From positions 12,695,941-12,759,940 of the forward strand of contig OY754339.1 of NCBI GenBank assembly GCA_963573305.1: a stretch of DNA of 64,000 nucleotides, read 5' to 3'. This DNA comes from Pyrrhosoma nymphula. Taxonomy: Eukaryota > Arthropoda > Insecta > Odonata > Coenagrionidae. Below are positions 1 to 10,617 of the stretch, piece by piece. The number at the start of each line of letters is the position of its first letter. The stretch's first letter is position 1. The notes beneath the pieces are model-generated. The model saw only the letters and a list, made by a program, of their open reading frames with translations, was not told where the DNA came from and did not search any database. Position numbers and translations under genes: made by a program.

Positions 1-107
1 GAGACAGAAAATATTTACGAGTTGTAGCAGGTATAACATCAGTTGACGTTGGGAAAGGACTGATGAAGGACATGAAAAAAATGATTTACACAAATTCCTT
101 CATGAAA

Positions 108-1821
108 CTATTTTTTAATATTTTCAAAGCACTCATTACATACTTTCAACATGTGGGATGCACACATATTCCTTCCACACATTTCACAAAATAATTTAGT
201 TTTTATGTCTTTGGCTCTGGGGCAAATTACACACCTTCCACTTCCTCTTCTCCGCTTTTCCTGTGGCTCTGATGTTGATGGCTCTCCGTATTTCTCCAAT
301 GTTTTCCTAAATTCCTTTGGCAGATTTTTGTGAACCTCTCTTGGCAATAAAAGGTTTTGTTAAGCCTTTGGCAATTTCTCGGAGGAATGTTCTCCTATTT
401 GTCTTCATTTCAGGATATATGCTCCTAAAAATAACATACGCACTGATGCCTAATATATTCAACAAATGGTAAAAAACCACCATAGGCCATCTCCTTGTAT
501 TTCTGGCAACACTATAGGCAGCGCACATTTCATCTACCGTGTCGACACCACCTTTTGTTGAGTTATAAAATGATATCCTTTTCCGGTTTTTGTTTCTCAG
601 CTGTGGTCGGATCTATGCTTATTTCGCTGTGCATACTTGAAATCATTAGAACCATTTTCTTCTTTTTAGGAACATATGACACAAGAGTCATATTTTTCCT
701 GAAGATAAAGATGCTGCTGTACTCATCTCTATCTTTTACATCAACAATTTCAGGGGGAAGCTCTGCCTTATTCTTCCTAATGGTCCCCACCATAGTCAAT
801 TTTCTTTGAAGTAAGTCTTCCAAAAGTGTCACACTCATGAACCAATTGTCAGCTGTAACTTTCCTCCCCGTTCCCAAAGTTGGACTGACAATCCTTTTTA
901 CAACTTCCTTTGGGCTGTTGTCTAATCTAAAAGGACCATGTGGCTGAATTCCTAGATAAACCTCCATGTTTTGCGTGTAATACACAGTAGCATCTACAAG
1001 AGCAAATATTTGTATCCCTTACTTTGCTGGTTTATTCGGTAAATATTGGCGGAAAGAACATCTACCCCGAAAAGGAATTAATTGTTCATCTACTGCAGCA
1101 AACTCACCGATGTTGTACAACTCTTCAAATTTACGAATAAACATCTCAAATACCTCTCGTATCGGAGCCAATTTATCAGTTTGTCTCCTGTTTTCTCTGT
1201 CTCTGACGTCAATAAAGCTTAGACATTGAAGCAACAATTTAAATCTGGTAATTCAATGATGCCCTAAATATCTCCACACCCAAACCATCTTGATCCCACA
1301 TATCTTTCAAGTTCTGGCGATCTGATTTGTTTGCTCCTAAATATAAAAGCTGACCAATGAGACATCTGATTTCAGATTCGTCTGTTGGCTTAGCATCTCT
1401 TTCTCGAGAATAATTGTGCGCTTTTTCTGAAAGTTTGATATTTGTGCTTTTTTCAATGAAAAATGTTTTCATCAAAAATAATGTTAAAACAATCTAGCGG
1501 AGATTTTGTATCATTCTTATTTCCCTTGAAACCAGCTGCCTGAGACACAATGTTATGGACTGGTGTTCGAACATTACGTCGTGGCTCAGAAGTACTCCAT
1601 TTTGTCACACGGTCTTTACCCATAAAAAAATTATCATTTGTCACAGTTGTATACTCAGTTTCTGAATCACTGATGTCCTGATTGTTGCATGTGTCGTGCT
1701 CCGATTCCTGCGCTGAAGCTGAAGAGCATTCGCTGTCTGAATCAAATTTTTCTTCATAGAATAGTCCTATGGTAAGCAGAAGAGCAGTTTCTATGTCCCT
1801 CTCTGATCGTAAATAGGTCAT
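108..1821 (-). pseudogene. piggyBac transposase, broken (copy 1)
   Basis: Seen: minus-strand pieces in successive frames give the piggyBac order: acidic N-terminal region (1453-1821), N-terminal fold with LIGQLLYLGANKSDRQNLKD (1239-1475), first catalytic Asp in VDEQLIPFRGR (1019-1237), second in TADNWF (563-985), third in GGVDTVDEMC (about 515-560), and a C-terminal cysteine-rich finger (CVICPRAK...CEMCGRNMCASH...CNEC, 108-347). Known: piggyBac enzymes excise and reinsert DNA at TTAA with a DDD triad. Damage: an in-frame TAA at 1019-1021 just before the usual GIQIFALVD strand, and frame changes near 1240-1475, 560 and 340. All three Asp codons survive. No terminal repeats or TTAA pair were identified, so the element limits are unknown. 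Confidence 0.9.
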
Positions 1822-2470
1822 CTAAGGGCAAATATAGTTTGTTAGTTCCTGAAAGAGTTTTTGTGATTCATAAAATTTCAATTTATTTTTCATCAGAAAG
1901 TAGAAATAAAATGAACGCTTAGTTACCTCGAGTTATTTGTAGAATTCGTAACCTTCTCACCAGCAACAACTTCTGATAGAAAAGTGTTATAAGAATTGTG
2001 TGATGAAATTCTTCCCTAAAATGGTAAAATAAAAGAATTATTTTGTATAGTTTCTTTGAGAATAATGAAGAAACAAAAAATAATGGTGAAATGAACATTG
2101 AAAATTAAACAATAAAATGAAGTATCAGCAATCTGAATGATAATGAATTACCGATTGTCAAAATAAGATAAATTTAGAATGTCAAGTAAAAAGACACCAA
2201 ATAAAAGAAAGACATATACTTTGCGATTGTATTCTGTAGAGGAAGCAATGAACACAAAAACAAGAAAACGCTTAAAATGTTTACGGCACGTATGCAAGCA
2301 TGAAACCAACACTTGAAAATTTCGCTCCGAAGAGATGCGCACTGTCTTCACAAAAGCGTCTGATCTCGGCCGAGAACAGAGAGAAACTAACCATTTTTGA
2401 AGGAGAGCTCGAAAACATCCCTAAACCCAGCTACTGAGAAGATGGGTCCATAAGACTTGACCCTGAAACG
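1822..2470. other. AT-rich stretch without gene
   Basis: No coding similarity seen on either strand. The short open frame at 2148-2351 (minus) has biased, low-complexity composition and no motif. The stretch may include the 5' flank of the piggyBac relic and the truncated leader of the following LINE. Confidence 0.5.
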
Positions 2471-2664
2471 TACCCTACCCAGAACAAGACGCTGGGGTGC
2501 ATGGGACACCCCGCGCGAGTCACGGCGGGCTAAGACTGGCAACCACCTCTAGGGTGCTATATCCCTTCGGGTAGCCCTGGCGACCGCACCGGTTTGCGGT
2601 GCGGCGTCCCGAATGTGTGGCTCCATGGTGGGTGGGGAGCCCGGGGGACGAAGATTCATTTGGA

Positions 2665-3832
2665 ATGGCGGAAACAATTCTTCCACCTCCGAAAAGATCC
2701 CGGCCGGATACGGGCGGGGGAGTTAATGTTCCCGGCGCTAGTCAGCGCTATTTAGTGATGAGGTGTCAAAAGGAAGGTGAGAGCCTGAAAAAAGTGTCTC
2801 CCTTCCTTATACGAAGAGTATTGTCTGGTTCCGTTTCTGGGGAATTAAAATCAGCCAAGAAACTTCGCGATGGCACACTGCTCATCGAAACGGCAACAGT
2901 AGCGCAAAGTGAGAAATTATTAAAGATGGAAAAGCTGCATGACATTCCCGTCAAGGTCGAGTTGCACCGCACCTTGAACACCTGTCGGGAAGTGATTAGT
3001 CATTACGACCTTTTATATGTTGAGATCGACGAGATCAAGCAGGAGATGGCCTCTCAGGGGGTCACCGATGCTCGTCGACTCACTACAAAGAGCAACGGAG
3101 AAAGAGTAAACACGACATCTGTTGTACTCACCTTCGCGCGTGACCAGCTCCCCGACAAGGTGTTTGTCGGCTATGAATCGGTACCAGTGAGGCCATTCAT
3201 ACCGGCACCCATGCGATGTTTTCAGTGCCAGCGATTTGGCCACACGGTGCGAGGGCAAGGCCACCTGCCCCCGCTGCAGCCAGGAAAAGCATGAGGGTGC
3301 GGAATGCAAGGGTGACCCACTTTGCGTCAATTGCGAGGGTGCACATCCGGTGTACTCACGTGATTGCCCAAAGATGATCGAGGAGCGAAAAGTAATGGAA
3401 ATCAAGACAGTTGAAAAAATCCCGTACTTCGAGGCTCGGAAAAAGTACAGAGCACAAGTTGCTCCTACTTTCTCCAAGTCGTTCGCCCGTGTCGCTTCCC
3501 AACCTATTGCCAAGGTCACCATCTCGACGCAGACAGAAGATAATGTGAGCCAAAAAACTGAAGTCTCTGTACAGAAATCGGCCATGCCGGCTAAGGCCAC
3601 AAATCCGGCAAACAAAACACAAGCCACCGTTCCGGGTTCTCCTAGGAAGAACCCCACTATAACCACCGCCGGGACCACGCAAAATAAGCGTGGCAACTCA
3701 GTATCTCCCGGACCATCTGGTTTAGCCCGACTCAACCACCCGGAGTCAATGGAAGAGGACGAATGTCTCTCGGAGACAGAGATCCTCCGGGCTAGAACCA
3801 AAGGTAGGAGGAGAAATCGCATCAAGCGTTGA
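2665..3832 (+). pseudogene. F1 LINE ORF1 (gag-like zinc-knuckle protein), frameshifted
   Basis: Seen: the frame opens at an ATG at 2665 after a conserved leader hairpin block. The N-terminal part contains GESLKKVSPFLIRRVLSG, followed by VRPFIPAPMRCFQCQRFGH, the first CCHC knuckle. A deletion near 3240 removes part of the stretch that reads GHIATRCEGK in the copy at 52013 and shifts the frame. The reading then continues from about 3250 with two more knuckles (CPRCSQEKHEGAEC and CVNCEGAHPVYSRDC) and a Pro/Ser-rich tail to the stop at 3830-3832. Known: such ORF1 proteins bind LINE RNA and form the ribonucleoprotein. The short frame-2 start at 2599 lies inside the leader hairpins and is unlikely to be the true start. 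Confidence 0.82.
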
Positions 3833-3902
3833 TCCTCCAACTGTGTTTTACATTTTAAATTGAATTATTTTATTTATTTATTTTTAAATTTTTATATTAC
3901 TA

Positions 3903-6900
3903 ATGGCTTTTACTTTGCAGTGGAACTGCAATGGTTTTTACCGGCGTAAGGAGGAGCTGAGTGTTTTAATTCGTGATTTTAACCCGTCCTGCATATGTTT
4001 GCAGGAAACTCATTTTAAAACAACTGACAACGGCATTTTAAATGGTTTTAACGTTTTTAGACTGGACGACACCAGTGGCCAACGAGCCCAGGGTGGAGTG
4101 GCGGTTGCTACTCGGGAGGCCCTTTACACCTCCCGAGTGCAACTCAACACACCGTTTCAAGCGGTGGCGGTGACGGTGCACGCACCGGAGGCGATTACGT
4201 TATGAAACGTTTATCTGCCGGAGGGTGCGCCGGTCACCCGTTTTAATTTAGAATCCCTTGTCCACCAGCTGCCTCGGCCTTTTATCTTACTCGGAGATTT
4301 TAACGCTCATGATCCTCTCTGGGGAAGCACTGCGGGACAGTGTAACCGCAGGGGACGCATTTTATCAAGTTTTATTTTAGATTTTAACCTAGTTTTACTG
4401 AACAACGGGGAGAAGACCCGTTTTAACTCTTTCAATGGTGATTTCTCCTCCATTGATTTATGCATTTTATCGAGCAGTTTAACAAATAAGGTGTCTTTGT
4501 CTGTGCACGAAGATCTTTGTGGGAGCGATCACTTCCCTCTTTTAATTTTTAAGGAGCGGCGTTTTGACTCTGATTTAATTCGTCCGGGCAACTGGATTGT
4601 GCGGAAAGCCGATTGGCCTTGTTTTAAAAGCAATTTTAATTTTACGTGCGATGAAAATCGCGATAGCGCTTTTAATGTAAAATTATTGACTAACAGCATC
4701 ATCACTGCCGCCGACATGAGCGTACCGCGGTCTCGGCGCATCATGTCGAGAGCTGCTGTGCCTTGGTGGAATGATGAATGTGCTAAAGCCATTCGGAAAC
4801 GCAAGAAGGCGTTGCAAATTTTTAACAAATATCCGACAGGAAACAATCTGTCCTCTTTTCGGCGTCTGAGAGCTAAAGGCCGTCAGGTCGTAAAGGAGGC
4901 CAAGAGGGCCTCTTGGATGAATTTTGTCTGTGGTGTCAATATCAGCACACCACTAGCACAGGTGTGGCGTAAGGTGAAGAGCATTTCTGGAAACAATCAG
5001 CAGCTCGGCGTCTCCTTCTTAAAAGTCGGAGGAAAAGTGGTTACTTCTCCAGCTGCCATTGGCGAGATAATCGGCCAGTCAATCGCCAACGTGAGCAGCG
5101 ATGAAAATCTGGATCCTGCCTTCCGAACGTTTAAGCAACGTCTCGAGAAACTTCCTATAAGCTTCAAGGAGACGCGTACAATGGCAGATTACAACCTCCC
5201 CTTTTCCTTGTGGGAGCTGAAATCTGCCATCGATGACTCCCACGACACCTCTCCAGGACCAGACGGGGTCCACAATGCTTTTCTCCGCAACCTTCCGGAG
5301 ACAGCGCTGCAGGAAGTCCTGCAGACGTATAATCAGCTGTGGGCTGAAGGTCACTTTCCTTCGTCCTGGCGGGAGTCTGTCATTGTCCCCATTCCCAAAC
5401 ATGGGAAAGATAGAGCTGATCCGAATTCTTACCGGCCAATATCTCTCACCAGTTGCCTGTGCAAGTTAATGGAGAGAATGGTGAACCGGCGGCTCGTTTG
5501 GTGGTTAGAGCGCCGAAACATTCTCTCCAACATCCAATGTGGATTTAGACGCGGTCGTTCCACCATGGACCATTTAGTGAGGATCGACAATTTCATCCAA
5601 GAAGGCTTTCTCCTCCGCCAACACGTGATCGGTGTCTTCTTCGATTTGGAGAAGGCTTACGACCGGGTCTGGCGGCGGAAGATTTTAAAGACTTTGCACT
5701 AGTGGGGTTTTAAAGGCAATCTGCCGAATTTTATTCAAAAATTTTTAACGCAACGAGTTTTTAAAATTAGAATAGGGCAGTTTTTATCTGATTTTTACCA
5801 TCTTGACAACGGAGTTCCCCAGGGCTCCGTCTTGAGCGTGACGCTTTTCGCCATTGCGATAAATGACGTCGTGAATTGTATCATGGCTCCGGTGATAGGC
5901 ACACTGTTCGTGGATAACCTGGCAATTTTCTGCAGATCATCCAAGGTGGCAACTGCATCCAGAATGGTTCAGATGACATTGAATAAATTGAACCAGTGGA
6001 CCCAAAGGAACGGCTTTCGGTTCTCCCATGAGAAGACCAGATGTGTCCATTTCCACAGGAAAATAAGACTCCAAATGCAGCCCACATTACACCTCGAGGG
6101 AAGAAATCTCCCTTTTGTCCAGTCAGCCCGCTTTCTTGGTATGACACTCGACCACAGGCTCAATTGGCGAGAACATATCAATATTTTAAAGACAAAATGT
6201 ATTAAATCTCTGAATATTTTAAAGTTTCTAAGCCACACATGGGGAGCAGATCGCACAACTTTGCTTTTATTGTATCGCACACTGGTGCGCTCTAAATTAG
6301 ACTACGGTTGTTTTATTTATCCGTCCGCCCGCGAGTCGTACCTACGAGCATTGCCCCCCGTACACAACGCTGGGTTACGACTCTGTACGGGGGCATTTCG
6401 GACAAGCCCGGTCGTAAGCATCTATTCTGATGCAGGGGAGCCTCCTCTATGCCACCGGAGGAACGCGCTTATGTGCAATTATGTCTCCAAAGTTTTATCC
6501 ATGACGGCACACCCTTGTTTTAACGTACTTTTTAAACCTCGTTTTTTAGAAATGTTTAACCGACGGACGAAGGCCACTAGGCCTGTTTGTGTACGTTTTA
6601 ATGATTTAATTCGCGGGTGTGATTTCAGGGTACCTAAAGTGATCCCTGTCTCTTACTCATCCCACCCTCCCTGGTTAAAACCCACCCCCGTGGTTAAAGC
6701 GGTCTTGTGTGATCGACAAAAATCCTTCACCCCTCCCTCGGAATACCAGCGTCAGTTTTTAATGTTTAAAGGGAATCACTCCGATTTTGTGCCAGTGTAC
6801 ACAGATGGATCTAAGTCAGAGTTGGCCTGTGCCTGTGCAGCGTTCTCGCCTAGCCAAGGAGCAGTCAAAGCAAAATTAAATCCGATGTGTAGTGTATACA

Positions 6901-7225
6901 CAGCAGAACTATTTGCCATTAAGATGGCACTTGAAAACCTATGTGACGAAGGTCACTCCTTCGTTATATGCACCGACTCCCTCAGCTCAATACAATCAAT
7001 CTCCGGCTTTTCGCCCATGCACCCGATCATTCAGGACATTCATTCTTCCCTACTGTCTCTCAGCAGAAAGGGAGTACGCGTTTGGTTCCTTTGGGTACCG
7101 GGGCATGCGGGAATAGCCGGAAATGAAAAGGCGGACGCTTTGGCCAAAGAGGCTCTGAACGATACCGAGACTAAGTCGACGCTGGTTCCTCACGAGGACC
7201 TGAAATCTTCCCTGAAACAAATAAT
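3903..7225 (+). pseudogene. F1 LINE ORF2 (endonuclease-RT-RNase H), two nonsense codons
   Basis: Seen: a single reading frame from ATG 3903 runs through the whole protein, broken only by TGA at 4203-4205 and TAG at 5700-5702. The endonuclease part shows CLQETHF, GDFNAHDPLWGS and CGSDHFP. RT shows YRPISLTSCLCKLMERMVN, FFDLEKAYDRVW and NGVPQGSVLS. The catalytic box reads FVDNLAIF (5907-5930), so the second catalytic Asp is Asn. RNase H shows YTDGSKS, YTAELFAIK, CTDSLSS and PGHAGIAGNEKADALAKEA. The frame then leaves the family consensus near 7225, so the C-terminal zinc knuckle is missing. Three separate lesions make it inactive. Confidence 0.9.
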
Positions 7226-7384
7226 CATTATGAAGGCAGGAGTTGGAGTGAAACCATCTGGCGTTGGTGATCATTCCGACTATTTTATTTTGTGTAGTTT
7301 GAAATTTGGGAGCTGGAGAGTGAAGCCGCCCAGATTTGTGACGGCAGACGGCAAGTACATACTAGCTGGCCTGATTTGTTTTAT
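7226..7384. other. Junction sequence of unknown origin
   Basis: The plus frame of the LINE stays open to 7388 by chance but no longer resembles other F1 copies. I recognise nothing here. Confidence 0.4.
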
Positions 7385-7805
7385 TTAATTTATTGCGGTG
7401 TAAATTAGTTTTTTCAAATTTAGGGATGCTTTAATTTTTCTATTTATCAAAGGGTACAGTGAACTACGTGCAGCGTGAAGTGTATTAATGGTTTTTTTGA
7501 AATTTGGATGAAAATGGAGTGAAGAATCAATGATTAAACCCAGGAATTTAGTTTGTTTGACTGTGGGAATAGCGATTTCGTTGAGGGTGAGAAGAGGGCC
7601 TGAGCGTCTGGCGGAATTTACTTTATGGTTGTGAATAAAAAGGGACTTCTGCACATTTAGAGGGATTGATGGTGATTTTACATTTTTCTGCCCAGGCGTG
7701 GTAATCGTTTAGGTGCTTTTGAACATTTCGTTGGGCTGCGACAAGCCATCTATGGGATGAGGTTATTGTTGTGTCGTCGGCAAATAGGTATAATTTTGTA
7801 TTGGG
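7385..7805 (-). pseudogene. LINE reverse-transcriptase fragment (Jockey/CR1-like)
   Basis: On the minus strand, 7750-7805 reads LYLFADDTTITSS, the RT catalytic box. After a frameshift near 7655 the frame 7385-7654 gives TKFLGLIIDSSLHFHPN, typical of the RT thumb of RNase H-less LINEs. Both ends are truncated. It differs from families F1 and F2, whose catalytic box reads F/YVDDLAI. Confidence 0.75.
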
Positions 7806-7829
7806 GGAGGTAGGGAAGGGAATTGGGGG

Positions 7830-8700
7830 AGGTCTTTACCGGAGTGATCCCGGACGATAGGTTCCCGGCCCAATCAGCGTTGAACCAGGTAGTGATATCT
7901 TCCGTGTCCTCGTACACGTAGGTGATTCCGCCCCCTTGCATCGCGGCAGGCCACTCACACCACACTGCCTCGAGTGGCACACGCCACCAGTTGATGCGCG
8001 TCATGTCCCTGTCCATCACTATATTGTCCTGGACCTGTCCCTCTTTGTCTCCGACCAGCCCGTTGCGCCACGAGCGGGCTGTGTCCGTCAGTCCGTACCG
8101 TCTCAACCACCTAGTGGAGCTGTACAACAACACGCTCAGGGGGTCACTGTTAGCCCTGGTGTTCCACATCCCGGGATGTGTCCTGACCCCTGTTAAAGTT
8201 GGCACCTGGGACATTCTGCGAAGAAGCGAGCAAGGGCTACGCATGGATAAGACAGGAGAGGTTGGTGACGGTGTCCGAGGAGATACCGTTATGTATACGA
8301 AATTTTGCCCTTCACCCCCAACCCTTCCCCTGTTCTCGAGCTTATTTGCTACCGAGGAGCCGAAGGATAAGCACGAATAGACTATGTGGATTGTCGGCAT
8401 CACCTCCCTGCGTCCCCTGCAGGACGGAGGACGGTTGGAGGTCTTCGGAGGCAGTTAAGAGACATCGGGCCGTACGACTTGCAACGGCAGGAGGGAGGCT
8501 TGGTCCTGCGGATGGAAGCAGCGCCGGCGGAGGCCAAGGCTCGCTTCCTCCGAGTCCTGCGGGCCCTCGGCACCGTGGCGGCTCTCGGAGTAGTGCACAT
8601 GGTGGTGCCCGACCCTACGGCTACTCCATCTTCCCCCTCAGCACGCCGATCTCCCCCCCCCCCCAACGGCCCAGCCGCAGCCGCCTAAAGCCACCGAGTG
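7830..8700. other. GC-rich segment with open frames on both strands, unclassified
   Basis: Several long frames overlap here. The minus frame ending in the 7750-8403 block is rich in Trp and Asp/Glu (for example INWWRVPLEAVWCEWP and YVYEDTEDITTWFNADWAG) and looks more protein-like than its plus-strand shadows. From 8440 to 8615 the plus strand reads an amphipathic stretch (DIGPYDLQRQEGG...KARFLRVLRALGTV). I recognise no family. It could be a rearranged piece of a viral or transposon structural gene, or high-GC sequence with few stops. There is a run of C at about 8650-8662. Confidence 0.3.
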
Positions 8701-8859
8701 AAGTGCAAAGTGTTGGTGGGAGTGTGAATGTGGAAGGGTGTAGTAAAGAAAGGGACGATAGACTAAGGAGAAACAGAGATGCGGGGGGGCTGGCCAAGTC
8801 CCTAGCGGTGTATGATATACTTTCCTGTAACTGCGTGGAGCACAGCCACATGTTTTTGA

Positions 8860-10358
8860 GATTAAAATTATTCACTATCTGTGCTCTGGACACGGTGACA
8901 GTGATGAACCCGCAAGCTCCACGATTCTTTGGTCTCCCAAAGATACACAAACCAAATGTGCCAATCAGACCAGTAGTCTCCAGTGTCGCTGCACCATCAA
9001 GAAAAATAGCCTCCCCCCTAAATTCACTCTTCAGAGAATACACAGGTTTCAAACCAAGATACGGGGTAAAGAACTCAACGAAATTGTGCCAACATCTTAC
9101 CCAGAGGGAGCTCCCGTCTTCCAAGCATACCCTAGCGTCCTTTGACGTGAAAGACCTTTTTATCAACATTCCAATTTCCGAAGCCGTTAAAGTAGCCGAA
9201 GAAATGCTGAAGAAAGCCGGAGCTGAACCACCCTTCCTCGACGAGTTTTTGGCACTGCTGAGAGTGTGTGTAGAAGAGAATTACTTCAAATTCAATGGCA
9301 AATTCTTCCAACAAAAGGACGGCTTAGCAATGGGATCACCTCTATCACCACTTTTGGCGGACTTATACATGAACGACTTTGAAGAAAGGTTATTCAGTGA
9401 TGATTCAGTGAACACCAGTTTTATGCACTGTTAGTACAGGTATGTTGACGACGTGTTTGCAGTATGGACTGGCACAATGAGACAACTGGACATATTTTTG
9501 AATAAGTTAAATTCCCAATCCCAAAATATAAAGTTCTCTTGTGAAAAAGAAAGCAATCATAGAATAAACTTTTTGGACATAACAATTACAACCACGGAAA
9601 AAGGCTACGACTTCGAAATCTACAGGAAGGAAACTACCACAGACCATGTCATCCCCTCCGACTCCCGCCACCATCCCTCCCATAGGATGGCCGCTTTCCA
9701 TTCCATGCTAAACAGATCTATCAACATCCCCCTGTCATCCGTCAACTTCGCCAAGGAAATCAAAGTAATCAAAAACATTGCAGTGAAAAATGGTTACGAA
9801 GAAAGTGTCATTAGTGAAATGATCGAGAAAAAACGCTCCCTCAGAGCACAGAAACTCATTTTTAAATCATCCGTCCTTAGTGAAAAGAAAAAACGATGGT
9901 GCAAACTAAGTTACTACGGACAGATTACACAGTCAATTGCCAACTTTTTTCCAAAGACATAATTCAAAATTGCATATTACTACAAGTGTAACTTGAGGGC
10001 TGTGTTAAATAAAACCAAGGACAATATTGACATTAATGATAGAAGTGGTATTTATAAGCTCAAATGTGGTGACTGTGAAATCTGTTACGTTGGCCAGACC
10101 GGGCGGTCGTTCAGAGTGAGAGCAGACGAACACAGAAGACATCTACGAAACGGTGAGTTAAACAGATCCCATTTTGCCAAACATCTATGGGAAAGTGACC
10201 ACAAGAGCGACTTTGCCGCGGAGGTTCTCCACCTAGAGAAAAAGGGAAGAAGAATGGACTGTTTCGAGGAGCTGGAGATTAGGAAGCAATTAAAGGCAGG
10301 AAAAATTGCTAACGAGAACATTTTCGTGAGCCATTCCCCCTCTTGGATATTCCCCTGA
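8860..10358 (+). pseudogene. Penelope-like element: RT plus GIY-YIG endonuclease
   Basis: Seen in one frame: FGLPKIHKP (about 8930), SFDVKDLFINIPI, GLAMGSPLSPLLADLYM, then an in-frame TAG at 9432-9434 immediately before YRYVDDVFAVW, the RT catalytic box. Next come FLDITI and the RT thumb. A TAA at 9960-9962 precedes the GIY-YIG nuclease (GIYKLKC...CYVGQTGRSFRVRADEHRRH, about 10040-10300). Known: Penelope-like elements join a telomerase-like RT to a GIY-YIG endonuclease. The YVDD box and the GIY, YVG and Arg nuclease residues are intact. Sequence upstream of about 8870 in the same frame is not Penelope-like, so the N-terminus is missing or replaced. Confidence 0.88.
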
Positions 10359-10617
10359 CTCTCAATACCTGACGCCCCAACCCCCGCTGTGAACAGCGTA
10401 CCTGACCAAGCGTCCACTTAGCCTACATCCACCACCCCACCCCCTTCCCTCACACACCAACCCCCACCCCTTACCACTGCCTCTTCCACCCCCCTCTCCC
10501 CCCCTCTTAAAAATTGTATATATTCTGCCACTTTCCATATTCATGTACCTGATGATGTCGCCCATGCGACGAAACCGGTCGACTTTAAATAAAAATCTGT
10601 GAAAGAAGTACCATATC
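10359..10617. other. Penelope 3' untranslated region
   Basis: A long C-rich, T/A-poor tract (10370-10505) is followed by the hammerhead-like motif and an AATAAA-containing A-rich end (about 10585). It abuts the copia fragment near 10618. Confidence 0.5.
10549..10580 (+). ncRNA. Hammerhead-like ribozyme motif at the Penelope 3' end
   Basis: Seen: CTGATGA (10549-10555), a perfect 5-bp stem GTCGC/GCGAC closing a CCAT loop (10557-10570), then GAAAC (10571-10575) and CGGTC (10576-10580). These are the core elements of a hammerhead, in order. Known: Penelope-like elements carry hammerheads, often with a very short or palindromic stem III; here ACCGGT is palindromic. A possible distal stem I pairs CTTTC (10531-10535) with GAAAG (10601-10605). 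The proximal stem I is weak, so activity is uncertain. Confidence 0.6.

Larger units (their letters stand above)
2480..7225 (+). mobile_element. Decayed LINE, family F1 (copy 1)
   Basis: This is a two-ORF non-LTR retrotransposon with an APE endonuclease, RT and RNase H, the architecture of the I/R1-type LINE group. The leader from about 2538 matches the leader of the LINE at 51348. The 5' part is shorter or diverged. The 3' end is lost: similarity to F1 ORF2 stops near 7225, inside the region after RNase H. No TSD found. Confidence 0.85.

Noticed and set aside
8199..8860. N-terminal extension of the Penelope frame
   Set aside because: The frame is open but GC-driven and unlike any Penelope N-terminus; treated as part of the unclassified segment.
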